The notes under the pieces were generated by a model. The model made no database searches and had not been told where the DNA came from. It worked only from the letters and a program-made list of their open reading frames with translations. The translations under genes and the position numbers were made by a program. DNA of 64,000 nucleotides from Streptomyces sp. CB03234 (lineage in GTDB: Bacteria; Actinomycetota; Actinomycetes; Streptomycetales; Streptomycetaceae): positions 425,591 through 489,590 of the forward strand of contig NZ_LIYH01000002.1 of NCBI RefSeq assembly GCF_001905885.1, written 5' to 3'. This document shows, piece after piece, positions 17,132 to 25,883 of the stretch (position 1 is the stretch's first letter; each line of letters begins with the position of its first letter).

Positions 17132-18733
17132 TTAGAGGGGGATGTTGCCGTGCTTCTTCGGGGGCAGGTTTTCCCGCTTCGTACGCAGCTGACGCAGGCC
17201 CTTGACGATCTGCGTCCGCGTCTCCGACGGCATGACGACCGCGTCGATGTAACCGCGCTCGGCCGCCGTGTACGGGTTGAGCAGGGCGTCCTCGTACTCC
17301 TGGATCAGCCGCGCCCGCGTCGCCTCGACGTCGTCGGCCTCCGCGATGGTGCGCCGGTGCAGGATGTTCACCGCGCCCTGCGCGCCCATCACCGCGATCT
17401 GCGCGGTCGGCCACGCCAGGTTCAGGTCGGCGCCCAGGTGCTTGGAGCCCATGACGTCGTACGCGCCGCCGAACGCCTTGCGCGTGATCACCGTGATCAG
17501 CGGGACGGTCGCCTCGGCGTACGCGTAGATCAGCTTGGCGCCGCGCCGGATGATGCCCTCGTGCTCCTGGCCGACGCCCGGCAGGAACCCCGGCACGTCG
17601 ACGAAGGTCAGCACCGGGATGTTGAACGCGTCGCAGGTACGGACGAACCGGGCGGCCTTCTCGGAGGCGTTGATGTCCAGGCAGCCCGCGAACTGCATCG
17701 GCTGGTTGGCGACGATGCCGACCGGGTAGCCCTCCACCCGCCCGAACCCCGTGACGATGTTCGGCGCGAACAGCGCCTGCGTCTCCAGGAATTCACCGTC
17801 GTCCAGCACATGCTCGATGACGGTGTGCATGTCGTACGGCTGGTTCGCCGAGTCCGGGATGAGGACGTCCAGCTCGCGGTCCTCGTCGCTCGGCTCCAGA
17901 TCCGCCTCCTCCGGGAAGGCGGGCGCCTCGGAGAGGTTGTTCGACGGCAGGTACGACAGGAGGGACTTGACGTACTCGATGGCGTCCTTCTCGTCCCCCG
18001 CCATGTGGTGCGCCACACCGGAGGCGGTGTTGTGCGTCCGGGCACCGCCCAGCTCCTCGAAGCCCACGTCCTCGCCCGTCACCGTCTTGATGACGTCGGG
18101 GCCCGTGATGAACATGTGCGAGGTCTGGTCGACCATCACCGTGAAGTCGGTGATGGCCGGGGAGTACACGGCCCCGCCCGCACACGGGCCGACGACCAGG
18201 CTGATCTGCGGAATCACTCCCGAGGCATGGGTGTTGCGGCGGAAGATCTCGCCGTACATGCCGAGGGCCATGACGCCCTCCTGGATACGGGCGCCACCGG
18301 AGTCGTTGATGCCGATGACCGGGCAGCCGGTCTTCAGGGCGAAGTCCATCACCTTGATGATCTTCTGCCCGAAGACCTCGCCCAACGCGCCGCCGAACAC
18401 CGTGAAGTCCTGCGAGAACACCGCCACCGGGCGGCCGTCGACCGTTCCGTACCCGGTGACGACACCGTCTCCGTAGGGGCGGTTCTTCTCCAGGCCGAAG
18501 CTGGTGGAGCGGTGCCGGGCGAACTCGTCCAGCTCGACGAAGGAACCCTCGTCCAGCAGGAGGGCGATGCGCTCCCGGGCCGTCAACTTGCCCTTGGCGT
18601 GCTGCTTCTCGACGGCGCGCTCGGAGCCCGCGTGCGTCGCCTCGTCGATACGGCGCTGCAGATCCGCGAGTTTGCCCGCGGTCGTATGGATGTCGATCTT
18701 CTGGGGCTCTTGGGGCTTGACCGGCTCGGACAT
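17132..18733 (-). CDS. pccB: Propionyl/acetyl-CoA carboxylase beta subunit (carboxyltransferase)
   Basis: A 533-residue carboxyltransferase that moves CO2 from carboxybiotin to propionyl- or acetyl-CoA. Both crotonase-like halves are present, with oxyanion-hole Gly pairs near [12 protein letters not shown] and [13 protein letters not shown] in the N-half and [14 protein letters not shown] and [16 protein letters not shown] in the C-half. The ATG at [11 protein letters not shown] has AGGGAG about 10 nt upstream; longer in-frame extensions run over the divergent biotin ligase gene. Forms the holoenzyme with the alpha and epsilon subunits; divergent from birA, whose product biotinylates the alpha subunit. 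Confidence 0.96.
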   Translation of the reverse strand: MSEPVKPQEPQKIDIHTTAGKLADLQRRIDEATHAGSERAVEKQHAKGKLTARERIALLLDEGSFVELDEFARHRSTSFGLEKNRPYGDGVVTGYGTVDGRPVAVFSQDFTVFGGALGEVFGQKIIKVMDFALKTGCPVIGINDSGGARIQEGVMALGMYGEIFRRNTHASGVIPQISLVVGPCAGGAVYSPAITDFTVMVDQTSHMFITGPDVIKTVTGEDVGFEELGGARTHNTASGVAHHMAGDEKDAIEYVKSLLSYLPSNNLSEAPAFPEEADLEPSDEDRELDVLIPDSANQPYDMHTVIEHVLDDGEFLETQALFAPNIVTGFGRVEGYPVGIVANQPMQFAGCLDINASEKAARFVRTCDAFNIPVLTFVDVPGFLPGVGQEHEGIIRRGAKLIYAYAEATVPLITVITRKAFGGAYDVMGSKHLGADLNLAWPTAQIAVMGAQGAVNILHRRTIAEADDVEATRARLIQEYEDALLNPYTAAERGYIDAVVMPSETRTQIVKGLRQLRTKRENLPPKKHGNIPL

Positions 18734-18842
18734 CGGGATGCGGCTCCCTGCATGGTCACGGGATCGTTGGCTACTGACCCGTAGCGTATCGGCGGGCATG
18801 GCCTTCGGCAGTGCGGTGTTTACCACACCTACGCTGGCTTGC

Positions 18843-19694
18843 ATGACGCCCTCACTTGGTCCAGGGAGCCCCTGGTCCGACCTCGAACGACCGCCCCTGA
18901 ACGCCGCCTCCCTGCGCCGCGCCCTCCTCCGGCCCGGCGGCCGGTGGACCTCCCTCGACATCGTGCCCGCCACCGGCTCCACCAACTCCGACCTGGCCGC
19001 CCGCGCCGCCGGCCTCCCCGAGGGCGCGATCCTCCTCGCCGAGGAGCAGACGGCCGGGCGCGGCCGTCTGGACCGCACCTGGTCCGCGCCCGCCCGCTCC
19101 GGCCTGTTCTTCTCCGTCCTGCTCAAGCCGGACGTCCCCGTCGCCCGCCTCGCCTGGCTGCCGCTGCTCACCGGAGTCGCCGCCGCCACCGGGCTGACCC
19201 GTGCCGCCGGTGTCGACATGGCGCTGAAGTGGCCCAACGACCTGATGGTGAGGGTCGAAGGCGAAGAGAGGAAGACCGGCGGCATCCTCGCCGAGCGGGC
19301 CGGCGACGACGGCATCGTCGTCGGACTCGGCCTCAACGTCACCCTCCGTAAGGAGGAGCTGCCCGTCCCCACGGCCGGCTCCCTCCTCCTCGCGAACGCG
19401 ATCTCCACCGACCGCGACACGCTGCTGCGCGCCGTCCTCCGCTCGCTGGAGCAGTGGTACGGCCGGTGGACGGCGGCCGGCGGCGACCCGGTGGCGTGCG
19501 GACTGGCGGAGGCGTACGCGGCGGGCTGCGCCACCCTCGGCCGTACCGTCCGCGCCGAGCTGCCCGGCGACCGCACCCTCACGGGCGAGGCGGTCGCCAT
19601 CGACGGCGACGGGCGGCTGGTGGTGGCGCCGCCCGGCGGAGAGCGGGAGGCCGTGGGAGCGGGCGACATCGTGCATCTGCGCCCGGTGGACTAA
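18843..19694 (+). CDS. birA: Biotin-[acetyl-CoA carboxylase] ligase
   Basis: A 283-residue class I biotin protein ligase without an N-terminal HTH, so it is an enzyme and not a repressor. It activates biotin with ATP and attaches it to the carboxylase BCCP lysine. Motifs: [23 protein letters not shown] (the biotinyl-AMP loop), KWPNDLMV and GLGLNV, then the small C-terminal SH3-like domain. A TACGCT hexamer lies exactly 7 nt before the ATG and no Shine-Dalgarno is present, which suggests a leaderless mRNA. Divergent from pccB across 109 bp. Confidence 0.95.
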   Translation: MTPSLGPGSPWSDLERPPLNAASLRRALLRPGGRWTSLDIVPATGSTNSDLAARAAGLPEGAILLAEEQTAGRGRLDRTWSAPARSGLFFSVLLKPDVPVARLAWLPLLTGVAAATGLTRAAGVDMALKWPNDLMVRVEGEERKTGGILAERAGDDGIVVGLGLNVTLRKEELPVPTAGSLLLANAISTDRDTLLRAVLRSLEQWYGRWTAAGGDPVACGLAEAYAAGCATLGRTVRAELPGDRTLTGEAVAIDGDGRLVVAPPGGEREAVGAGDIVHLRPVD

Positions 19695-19802
19695 CGCGCT
19701 GGGCCGCCCGGACGTGAGCCAGGGCACACCTGCCGTATCGTTGACGACGATCCAGCTACAGATCGGCAGGACAGTGCGCAGGGAACGGGCAGGAGGCGGC
19801 CG

Positions 19803-20990
19803 GTGACCGTCGACGACGCGAACTCGGGCGGGTCCGGGTCCGGGCCGAGGGGGGCGGGGCCCAGCGGAACGCCCGGCGGGGCGGAGTACCCCACCCCCCA
19901 CCATGTCGTCGACCACACGGCGGAGCCCACCGACGACCCCCTGGCCATCCGCCTGGAGCAGCTGATCCTCGGCGCCGAGCGCCGCTACACCCCCTTCCAG
20001 GCGGCCCGCACCGCCGGTGTCTCCATGGACCTGGCCTCCCGGTTCTGGCGCGCCATGGGCTTCGCCGACATCGGCCAGGCCAAGGCGCTGACGGAGGCGG
20101 ACGTGCTGGCGCTGCGGCGGCTGGCCGGTCTGGTGGAGGCGGGGCTGCTGAGCGAGCCGATGGCGGTGCAGGTGGCCCGGTCCACCGGCCAGACCACCGC
20201 CCGGCTGGCCGAATGGCAGATCGACTCGTTCCTGGAGGGCCTCACTGAGCCGCCCGAGCCCGGCATGACGCGTACTGAAGTGACGTATCCCCTGGTGGAG
20301 CTGTTGCTGCCGGAGCTCCAGGAATTCCTGGTGTACGTGTGGCGGCGGCAGCTCGCGGCGGCGACCGGGCGGGTCGTGCAGGCCGCCGACGACGAGGAGA
20401 TGGTGGACCGGCGCCTCGCGGTCGGCTTCGCGGACCTCGTCGGCTTCACCCGGCTGACCCGGCGCCTGGAGGAGGAGGAGCTGGGCGAGCTGGTCGAGGC
20501 GTTCGAGACCACCTCGGCCGACCTGGTCGCCGCGCACGGCGGGCGGCTGATCAAGACGCTCGGTGACGAGGTGCTGTACGCGGCCGACGACGCCGGTACG
20601 GCCGCCGAGATCGCGCTGCGGCTCATCGAGACGCTCGGCCACGACGAGACGATGCCCGCGCTGCGCGTCGGCATCGCCTTCGGCACGGTCACGACCCGGA
20701 TGGGCGACGTCTTCGGTACGACGGTGAACCTGGCGAGCCGGCTCACCTCGATAGCGCCCAAGGACGCGGTCCTGGTCGACGGGGCGCTCGCGGAGGAGCT
20801 GTCGCGCACGGGCGAGGCACCGGTGTCGGAGGCGCAGGTCGCGGAGGAGGTGGCGCGCGCGGAGAAGGAGGGCGAGGCGCCGCCCTCGTACCGCTTCGCG
20901 CTCCAGCCGATGTGGCAGCGGCCGGTGCGAGGCCTCGGGGTGATCGAGCCCTGGCTGCTGACGCGGCGGGAGCCTAAGATCCCCGGGTAG
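19803..20990 (+). CDS. cya: Class III adenylate cyclase
   Basis: A 395-residue cytoplasmic cyclase making cAMP. Residues 1-45 are a Gly/Pro-rich disordered leader; about 50-180 are a helical regulatory region; the catalytic domain is about 203-375. Metal-binding Asp211 (FADLVGFTRLT) and Asp255 with substrate Lys251 (IKTLGDEVLY), and the Asn309/Arg313 transition-state pair (TTVNLASRLTS) are all present, so activity is expected. The GTG start has AGGAGG 6 nt upstream. No membrane segment. In Streptomyces the single such cyclase affects germination and development through Crp. Confidence 0.95.
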   Translation: MTVDDANSGGSGSGPRGAGPSGTPGGAEYPTPHHVVDHTAEPTDDPLAIRLEQLILGAERRYTPFQAARTAGVSMDLASRFWRAMGFADIGQAKALTEADVLALRRLAGLVEAGLLSEPMAVQVARSTGQTTARLAEWQIDSFLEGLTEPPEPGMTRTEVTYPLVELLLPELQEFLVYVWRRQLAAATGRVVQAADDEEMVDRRLAVGFADLVGFTRLTRRLEEEELGELVEAFETTSADLVAAHGGRLIKTLGDEVLYAADDAGTAAEIALRLIETLGHDETMPALRVGIAFGTVTTRMGDVFGTTVNLASRLTSIAPKDAVLVDGALAEELSRTGEAPVSEAQVAEEVARAEKEGEAPPSYRFALQPMWQRPVRGLGVIEPWLLTRREPKIPG

Positions 20991-20997
20991 CGGTCGC

Positions 20998-21009
20998 TAA
21001 CGCTCGTTA
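20998..21009. promoter_or_regulatory. Inverted repeat upstream of enoyl-CoA hydratase
   Basis: TAACG-CT-CGTTA, extended as GCTAACG/CGTTAAC with one mismatch, lies 20 bp before the start and next to the GGGAGG ribosome binding site. The form resembles TetR-type operators of fatty-acid catabolism genes. No regulator is assigned. Confidence 0.4.
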
Positions 21010-21028
21010 ACCGGGAGGGTTTCGCCTT

Positions 21029-21817
21029 ATGTCCGAGCAGCGCTTCGGAGAATTCGTCGCCGTACGCCGTCATGAGCACGTGGCGGAACTGGTCCTCGAC
21101 CGGCCCAAGGCCATGAACGCCGTCTCCACGGAGATGGCCCGCTGCATCGGCGCCGCGTGCGAGGCGCTCGGCGCGGATCCGTCGGTACGGGTGACCGTGC
21201 TGACCTCCTCCAACGAGCGGGCGTTCTGCGTGGGCGCCGACCTCAAGGAGCGCAACGCGCTCAGCGACGCCGAGCTGGTGCGCCAGCGCCCGGTCGCGCG
21301 CGGCGCGTACACCGGCGTGCTGGAGCTGCCGATGCCGACGGTCGCCGCCGTGCACGGCTTCGCGCTGGGCGGCGGGTTCGAGCTGGCGCTCGCCTGCGAC
21401 CTGATCGTGGCCGACGCGACGGCGGTCGTCGGGCTGCCCGAGGTGTCGGTGGGCGTGATTCCGGGCGGTGGCGGGACGCAGCTGCTGCCACGCCGGGTGG
21501 GGGCCGCCCGGGCAGCGGAGCTGGTGTTCACGGCGCGGCGCGTGGCGGCGGCGGAGGCGGTGTCGCTGGGGCTGGTGGACCAGCTGGTGGACGACGCCCG
21601 TGAGGGCGCCCTGCAGCTGGCCACCCGGATCGCCGGCAACTCGCCGGTCGGGCTGCGGGCCGCCAAGCGCGCCATGCGGCTGGGGCACGGGCTGGACCTG
21701 CGGGCGGGCCTGGAGGTCGAGGACGCGGCATGGCGGTCGGTGGCCTTCTCGGGCGACCGGGCGGAGGGCGTGGCGGCGTTCAACGAGAAGCGGAAGCCCG
21801 AGTGGCCCGGGGAGTGA
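21029..21817 (+). CDS. Enoyl-CoA hydratase/isomerase family protein
   Basis: A 262-residue crotonase. Oxyanion-hole segments are CVGADLKERN (about 66-75) and ALGGGFELALACDLI (about 112-126), and the acid/base Glu is in GLPEVSVGVIPGGGGTQ. The likely reaction is hydration of 2-trans-enoyl-CoA in beta-oxidation, but isomerase or dehalogenase activity cannot be excluded. ATG with GGGAGG 10 nt upstream. It follows cya by 38 bp, with a dyad-symmetric site between, so it may have its own control. Confidence 0.92.
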   Translation: MSEQRFGEFVAVRRHEHVAELVLDRPKAMNAVSTEMARCIGAACEALGADPSVRVTVLTSSNERAFCVGADLKERNALSDAELVRQRPVARGAYTGVLELPMPTVAAVHGFALGGGFELALACDLIVADATAVVGLPEVSVGVIPGGGGTQLLPRRVGAARAAELVFTARRVAAAEAVSLGLVDQLVDDAREGALQLATRIAGNSPVGLRAAKRAMRLGHGLDLRAGLEVEDAAWRSVAFSGDRAEGVAAFNEKRKPEWPGE

Positions 21818-21862
21818 AAGGTCTGGGAGTGAAAAGTCGGGCATCCTCCCTAAGCTTGAGGA

Positions 21863-23137
21863 ATGGGTGAGGATGTCCGGCTACGCGCTGTAGTGGCGCT
21901 CGCGCAGGCCATGGCGTCGGCGCACACTCCGCGCGAGACCTGGCGGGCGGCCGCGCTGGGCGCGCGCGACGCGCTCCGCGGGACGTTCGCCGCGCTCTCG
22001 ATGTGGGAGCGGGACCTCGGCCGGCTCAAGGTGCTCGTCAACGCGGGCGAGCGGGCGCCGGACGAGGAGGAGTTCCCGGACTCCGAGACGTACCCGGTGC
22101 ACCAGTTCTCCGAGATCACCGAGTTCCTGCACGAGCGGTGGGCGGGCGGCGGGGAGCCGAACGCCTGGGTGGAGACGGCGCACGGGCCGGAGGCGGGGGA
22201 GCCCGGTTACTGCCACCAGAGGGTGGCCGCCCTGCGGCGGCGCGGGCGCGGCTGCTGTGTCGTCGCGCCGATAGTGATGCACGGGCGGGCGTGGGGCGAG
22301 CTGTACGTGGCCCGGCCGGCCGGGGCGCCGGTCTTCGACCGCGGCGACGCGGACTTCGCGACCGTGCTCGCGTCGGTCGTCGCGGCCGGGATCGCCCAGA
22401 CCGAGCGCCTGGAGGAGGTCCGCAGGCTCGCCTTCACCGACCCGCTGACCGGGCTCGCCAACCGGCGGGCGGTGGACATGCGGCTGGACGAGGCGGTCGA
22501 GCGCTTCCTGGCGGACGGGACGGTGGTGTCGCTGGTGGTCTGCGACCTGAACGGCCTCAAGCGCGTCAACGACACGCACGGGCACGCGGCGGGGGACCGG
22601 CTGCTGGAGCGGTTCGGCTCGGTGCTGTCGTACTGCGGGGCGATGCTGCCGGGCGCGCTGGCGGCGCGGCTGGGCGGTGACGAGTTCTGCCTGGTGTCGG
22701 TGGGACCGGAGGCGGACGAGGTGGTGCGGGCGGCGGACGAGCTGTGCGTACGGGCCGGTGAGCTGGAGCTGGGCGAGGGCGTGGCGTGCGGGGTGGCGTC
22801 GACCGGTGACCCGATCGGACCGGTGCAGTCGGCACGGCGGCTGTTCCGGCTGGCGGACGCGGCGCAGTACCGGGCCAAGGCGGCGCGGTCGCTCAAGCCG
22901 GTGGTGGCGGGACGGGACGGCACGGTCATCGCCTTGGCGGACCACCCCCCGGCGGCCGCCCGCGACCGCCGCACCTTCCGCGACGCCCCGGCGGAGCCGG
23001 GGGTGGTTGGGGTGCCGAGGGCGCCTGGGGCTTCTGCGGTGCCTGGGGGTTCTGTGGCCCCTGCGGCGCCGCCCGCCCCGCCGGAGCCGGCCGTCGGCAC
23101 GGAGCCGGGCGCCGAGCCGGACCGGCCCGGCCCGTAG
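21863..23137 (+). CDS. GAF-GGDEF diguanylate cyclase
   Basis: A 424-residue cytoplasmic protein. About residues 1-175 look like a GAF sensor. The GGDEF domain begins near LAFTDPLTGLANRRAVD; the active-site motif is intact GGDEF at 271-275, and the Mg/GTP segment VVCDLNGLKRVNDTHGHAAGD is present (quoted here in part). It should make c-di-GMP from GTP. The RxxD inhibitory site expected just before GGDEF is absent, so product inhibition may be lost. The tail after about 360 is Pro/Ala-rich and disordered. Start ATG with GAGGA adjacent and TAAGCT 6 nt upstream. It may be the orthologue of a GAF-GGDEF protein known in other Streptomyces, which I did not verify. Confidence 0.9.
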   Translation: MGEDVRLRAVVALAQAMASAHTPRETWRAAALGARDALRGTFAALSMWERDLGRLKVLVNAGERAPDEEEFPDSETYPVHQFSEITEFLHERWAGGGEPNAWVETAHGPEAGEPGYCHQRVAALRRRGRGCCVVAPIVMHGRAWGELYVARPAGAPVFDRGDADFATVLASVVAAGIAQTERLEEVRRLAFTDPLTGLANRRAVDMRLDEAVERFLADGTVVSLVVCDLNGLKRVNDTHGHAAGDRLLERFGSVLSYCGAMLPGALAARLGGDEFCLVSVGPEADEVVRAADELCVRAGELELGEGVACGVASTGDPIGPVQSARRLFRLADAAQYRAKAARSLKPVVAGRDGTVIALADHPPAAARDRRTFRDAPAEPGVVGVPRAPGASAVPGGSVAPAAPPAPPEPAVGTEPGAEPDRPGP

Positions 23138-23330
23138 AGCGCGGTCCGGCGCGGAACCGTCCGCCGCCGGTGCCTCCCTGCTGTGGGCGGTAGCCCGGCG
23201 GGCGTACTTCGGCCCGGGTGTGGATGCTGAACCGGGACGCGTGGCCGCCCTGACAAGAGGACGTCCATGGGATGTTTAGGGCGGTGAGGTCTCCTGGGTC
23301 ACAGACCATGCGATCACAAGAGGGGGACTT

Positions 23331-24332
23331 GTGCTCCATATCCGTTTCAGCGATCTCGATCTGGGGCGCGTCCGGCTCGCGGATGAGCCGGACGTCATGT
23401 GGGAAATCGTGCTGAGTCTCCATCAACTCCTCAGCCCCGACCCGTTTTTCGCGCCCTGGAGCCGCCTCGCCCGCAAAAAGTTGACCCATGCGGGCATGGG
23501 CCGGGATGTGCACCTGCTGTCGGCGCTCGTCCCGATCAGCTCCTACTTCCCCGACTTCCTGACGCCCCCGGGCCACGTCACCTCCCTGGAAGGCGGAGTC
23601 GACCAGGTGCTGTCCACCGGCAAGGGGCAGCTGCGCGCGGAGATCAGCCGGCTCGCGGAGTCCCGCCCTCGGTCGCCGGTCTGGTTCAGCGATGTCACGG
23701 CCGGGCGTCTCGAGGCCCTGCGTCGGCTCGGCCTCGCGTTACGCGGCTACCACGCCCACGTCCTGGCGCCGTATGCCCCCGTCGGCGCGGCGCTCGTCGC
23801 GCGCGACGCGAACCGCCATGCGCGGCGGTTCATCGCGCAGGGCAGCGAGGAACTGCTAGGCAGCCTCGGGCCCCAGATGCAGTGGCGGCCCCCGGTGCTG
23901 GAGGTGGACTATCCGGTCGCGCAGAGCCTCGACCTGAATGGGCGCGGACTGTTGCTGATCCCCAGCTTCTTCTGCCACAACCATCCGATCGCCCTCGCCG
24001 ATCCAGAGCTGCCGCCGACCCTGGTGTTTCCGGTGGCGCGGCAGCCGTTGTGGATCCCGAAGCCGGAAGATTCCAGCTCGGGCAGCTTCGGCGAGGCCGG
24101 TCTCAACGGTCTCGACGAGCTGATCGGGCCGACCCGCGCCGCCGCCCTGCGCTTCCTCGACAGCGCGCACAGCACGACCGAGCTCGCCGTGCGCCTGTGC
24201 ACCTCTGTCTCCACGGCCAGCCGTCACGCCACCGCGCTACGCCGGGCCGGCCTGGTGGTCAGCGAGCGGCTCGGTGGTTCCGTCCGGCACACGCGTACGG
24301 CGCTGGGGACGGGTCTGGTTCACGGCGTCTGA
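23331..24332 (+). CDS. ArsR-like winged-helix regulator with large N-terminal domain; contains TTA codon
   Basis: A 333-residue protein. The C-terminal ~75 residues (GPTRAAALRFLDSAHSTTEL, then TSVSTASRHATALRRAGLV and VRHTRT) form a winged helix of the ArsR type. The N-terminal ~240 residues match a regulator layout often seen in Streptomyces, with FHNHPIAL-like segment SFFCHNHPIALAD in the middle; its ligand is unknown. GTG start with AGAGGGGGA 4 nt upstream. Codon 137 is TTA (23739-23741), so translation should depend on the bldA tRNA and be growth-phase controlled. It lies in a block with a secreted peptide and a lipoprotein, and may regulate them. Confidence 0.83.
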   Translation: MLHIRFSDLDLGRVRLADEPDVMWEIVLSLHQLLSPDPFFAPWSRLARKKLTHAGMGRDVHLLSALVPISSYFPDFLTPPGHVTSLEGGVDQVLSTGKGQLRAEISRLAESRPRSPVWFSDVTAGRLEALRRLGLALRGYHAHVLAPYAPVGAALVARDANRHARRFIAQGSEELLGSLGPQMQWRPPVLEVDYPVAQSLDLNGRGLLLIPSFFCHNHPIALADPELPPTLVFPVARQPLWIPKPEDSSSGSFGEAGLNGLDELIGPTRAAALRFLDSAHSTTELAVRLCTSVSTASRHATALRRAGLVVSERLGGSVRHTRTALGTGLVHGV

Positions 24333-24356
24333 GCCTGGACAGGGGCTGGGCGGGAG

Positions 24357-24380
24357 CCCTTTGCATCAGAACGCAAAGGG
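24357..24380 (+). terminator. Hairpin terminator after wHTH regulator gene
   Basis: A perfect 8-bp stem, CCCTTTGC / GCAAAGGG, with an 8-nt loop, 24 bp after the stop. Confidence 0.65.
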
Positions 24381-24416
24381 TTCGACCGCCTCAGCGTGAT
24401 CCGTAGCGTCAGTCAT

Positions 24417-24440
24417 GTCGGTTCCAGCTCAGGAACCGAC
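24417..24440 (+). promoter_or_regulatory. 9-bp inverted repeat before secreted peptide gene
   Basis: GTCGGTTCC and GGAACCGAC flank a 6-nt centre, 26 bp upstream of the GTG of the secreted peptide. It could be an operator for the adjacent wHTH regulator or a 5'-UTR hairpin. Confidence 0.45.
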
Positions 24441-24466
24441 GGACCTGGAAAGGATCGTGAGACCAA

Positions 24467-24838
24467 GTGGCAGTGCTCTCCCTTTCGTCCCTGCGGAAGT
24501 CCGTGGCGGCAGCCGGCCTGACGGCACTGGTCGCGGTGGCGCCGGTGCTCGTCGCGACCGACGCGCAGGCGCTGGGCAACAACCGTACCGTGAACCGCAG
24601 TTGTGGCAGCAACTATGTGTCCAGCGGCTTCACCGGAAGCTACAGCTGGGCGCAGACCACGAAGTCATCGGGCGACTGCGCCGGCCGACTGAGCGCGGCC
24701 CTGATACGCAGTGACGGCTACCAGACCACCCGCAAGTACGGCAGCAGCAGCTCCGCCTACACCAGTTACACCTCCAGCAGCCAGGCCCGCAACGGCCTGC
24801 ACTGGGGCTGTGACTCCTGCAACGTCACCTACTCCTGA
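24467..24838 (+). CDS. Small secreted Cys-containing protein, function unknown
   Basis: A 123-residue exported protein. The signal peptide is about residues 1-35 (MAVLSLSSLRKSVAAAGL, ending DAQA-LG). The mature ~88 residues are Ser/Tyr/Thr-rich and carry four cysteines, in RSCGS, GDCAGR and GCDSCNVTYS, suggesting two disulfides. The SSSAYTSYTSSS stretch and size recall small secreted bacteriocin-like proteins, but I do not recognise a family. GTG start with AAGGATC about 12 nt upstream. The lipoprotein gene starts 3 bp after the stop, so the pair is almost certainly cotranslated. Confidence 0.78.
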   Translation: MAVLSLSSLRKSVAAAGLTALVAVAPVLVATDAQALGNNRTVNRSCGSNYVSSGFTGSYSWAQTTKSSGDCAGRLSAALIRSDGYQTTRKYGSSSSAYTSYTSSSQARNGLHWGCDSCNVTYS

Positions 24839-24841
24839 CCC

Positions 24842-25396
24842 ATGCGCAGGGCGATGCTCGTCGTCGCGCTGCTCCTGGCCACCGTCTCAGGCTGCGCTCA
24901 GGCCGGCCTGGACGGTGGCCGGGAGGCCGGCGACATACCGCTTCCCGGGCAGGACTGGGCGCTCAAGGACGGCCGGGTCAGCGCGGCCGAATACCGCACG
25001 GCCATGGGCCGGTTCGTCTCCTGCGTCAGGGACGCCGGGTACCCAGTCAGCGAGCCCATCCTCAGCCCGGCCGACAATCTGACACTGATCTACGACATCA
25101 CGCCACGTGGCGAACCGAAGACGTACAACAACGCCGTACAGAGCTGCAATCTCTCCCATCTGTCGATGGTCGAGCCGACGTTCGTCGAGGGCCGGGCGCA
25201 GGTCATGGACGCGCCCTTGCGGGCGGCGGTCGGCGACTGCCTGAGCCGGAGGGGTGTCGTGCTGACGGGGAAGGAGCGGAGCCTGAAGGCCTTCGCTCGT
25301 TCGGCGAGGGACGAGACACGGGTGGTCGACTGTGTGACGGGGCAATGGGCCCGGGTCTATCCCACACTTCCAGCGGAGGTACCGCTCCGCTTCTGA
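24842..25396 (+). CDS. Lipoprotein, function unknown
   Basis: A 184-residue lipoprotein precursor with signal peptide and lipobox TVSGC (Cys18). The mature part has a 'VSAAEYRTAMGRFVSCVRDA' segment, which resembles small actinobacterial lipoproteins with paired Cys residues, and conserved-looking C-terminal CLSRRGV and CVTGQWARVYP pieces. It starts 3 bp after the secreted peptide gene, so the two products are made together; an accessory, receptor or protective role on the cell surface is possible but unproven. Confidence 0.8.
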   Translation: MRRAMLVVALLLATVSGCAQAGLDGGREAGDIPLPGQDWALKDGRVSAAEYRTAMGRFVSCVRDAGYPVSEPILSPADNLTLIYDITPRGEPKTYNNAVQSCNLSHLSMVEPTFVEGRAQVMDAPLRAAVGDCLSRRGVVLTGKERSLKAFARSARDETRVVDCVTGQWARVYPTLPAEVPLRF

Positions 25397-25418
25397 CCCT
25401 GGCCTTGGGCGGCGCCTC

Positions 25419-25455
25419 CCCCGTTGCGGGCCGTCGTCCCGCTGGGGCGATGGGG
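25419..25455 (+). repeat. Dispersed intergenic repeat, copy A
   Basis: 37 bp matching the reverse complement of 40488-40524 at 35 positions (differences at two bases in the TTGYGGGCMGTCGTCCCGC core). Three more full or partial copies lie after ilvA at 40.4-40.6 kb. Confidence 0.8.
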
Positions 25456-25847
25456 CCTTACAGCGACCACCCGGGGCGGTGCGCGTTCCCGGTTCCCCCC
25501 GGGGCGGTGCCGTCCCCGCCCGCCCCCGCCGGTGGCCCCGGTGCGGGTCGGTGGCCTGCCGGGGGGTGGGGGGCGTGGCCCCTCCGGGCTCACCTCTCCC
25601 TCAGAGGGGGCACCCCCACGAGGCCGGCGGCCTTGGGCGCGACGGTTGGGAGCCGTTACCGAGCCTCCCCCAAGCTCTGCGGGGGCGACCCTGTACGGAC
25701 CCACCCCGGGCGGTGGCCATCCGTGGGACGGGGGTACGGGCTCCGGCTATGGGCATCTGCCGGCCGGTGGGAGACGGGGGCCCGGCCCGTTGGGGGTTGG
25801 GGGTACGGTCCCGGGGAGGTCGTAAGGGGTGCCGGGGAAGCGGGGTA

Positions 25848-25876
25848 GTGACACGTTGGGATTCAGTCCGTACGCT
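25848..25876 (+). promoter_or_regulatory. Predicted hutH promoter (leaderless)
   Basis: A -35-like GTGACA (25848-25853), a 17-bp spacer and a -10-like TACGCT (25871-25876) end 7 nt before the hutH ATG. This puts the transcription start at or next to the start codon. Confidence 0.55.
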
Positions 25877-25883
25877 GCTGAAT

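Larger units (their letters stand above)
25397..25883. other. Long intergenic region with dispersed repeat and hutH promoter
   Basis: 487 bp without a credible gene. It starts with one copy of the dispersed ~37-bp repeat (25419-25455), continues with G-tract-rich, low-complexity sequence, and ends with a likely hutH promoter. Open frames here have no start signals or protein-like composition. Confidence 0.6.

Noticed and set aside
24357..24400. tRNA gene suggested by a GGTTCGA-like sequence next to a hairpin
   Set aside because: No acceptor, D or anticodon stems can be drawn; the hairpin is better read as a terminator.
24467..24838. Lactococcin-972-type bacteriocin
   Set aside because: The SSAYTSY stretch is suggestive, but spacing, the four cysteines and the lack of a linked ABC exporter do not fit; left as unknown.
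23138..25396. Integrated mobile element around the accessory block
   Set aside because: No integrase, transposase, tRNA or terminal repeats were found at the borders, so only the label accessory is justified.
25479..25883. N-terminal extension of histidine ammonia-lyase by ~135 codons
   Set aside because: The added sequence is low-complexity and contains the dispersed repeat's flank; known HutH starts near MHTVVVGTSG and a promoter-like sequence sits just before that ATG.
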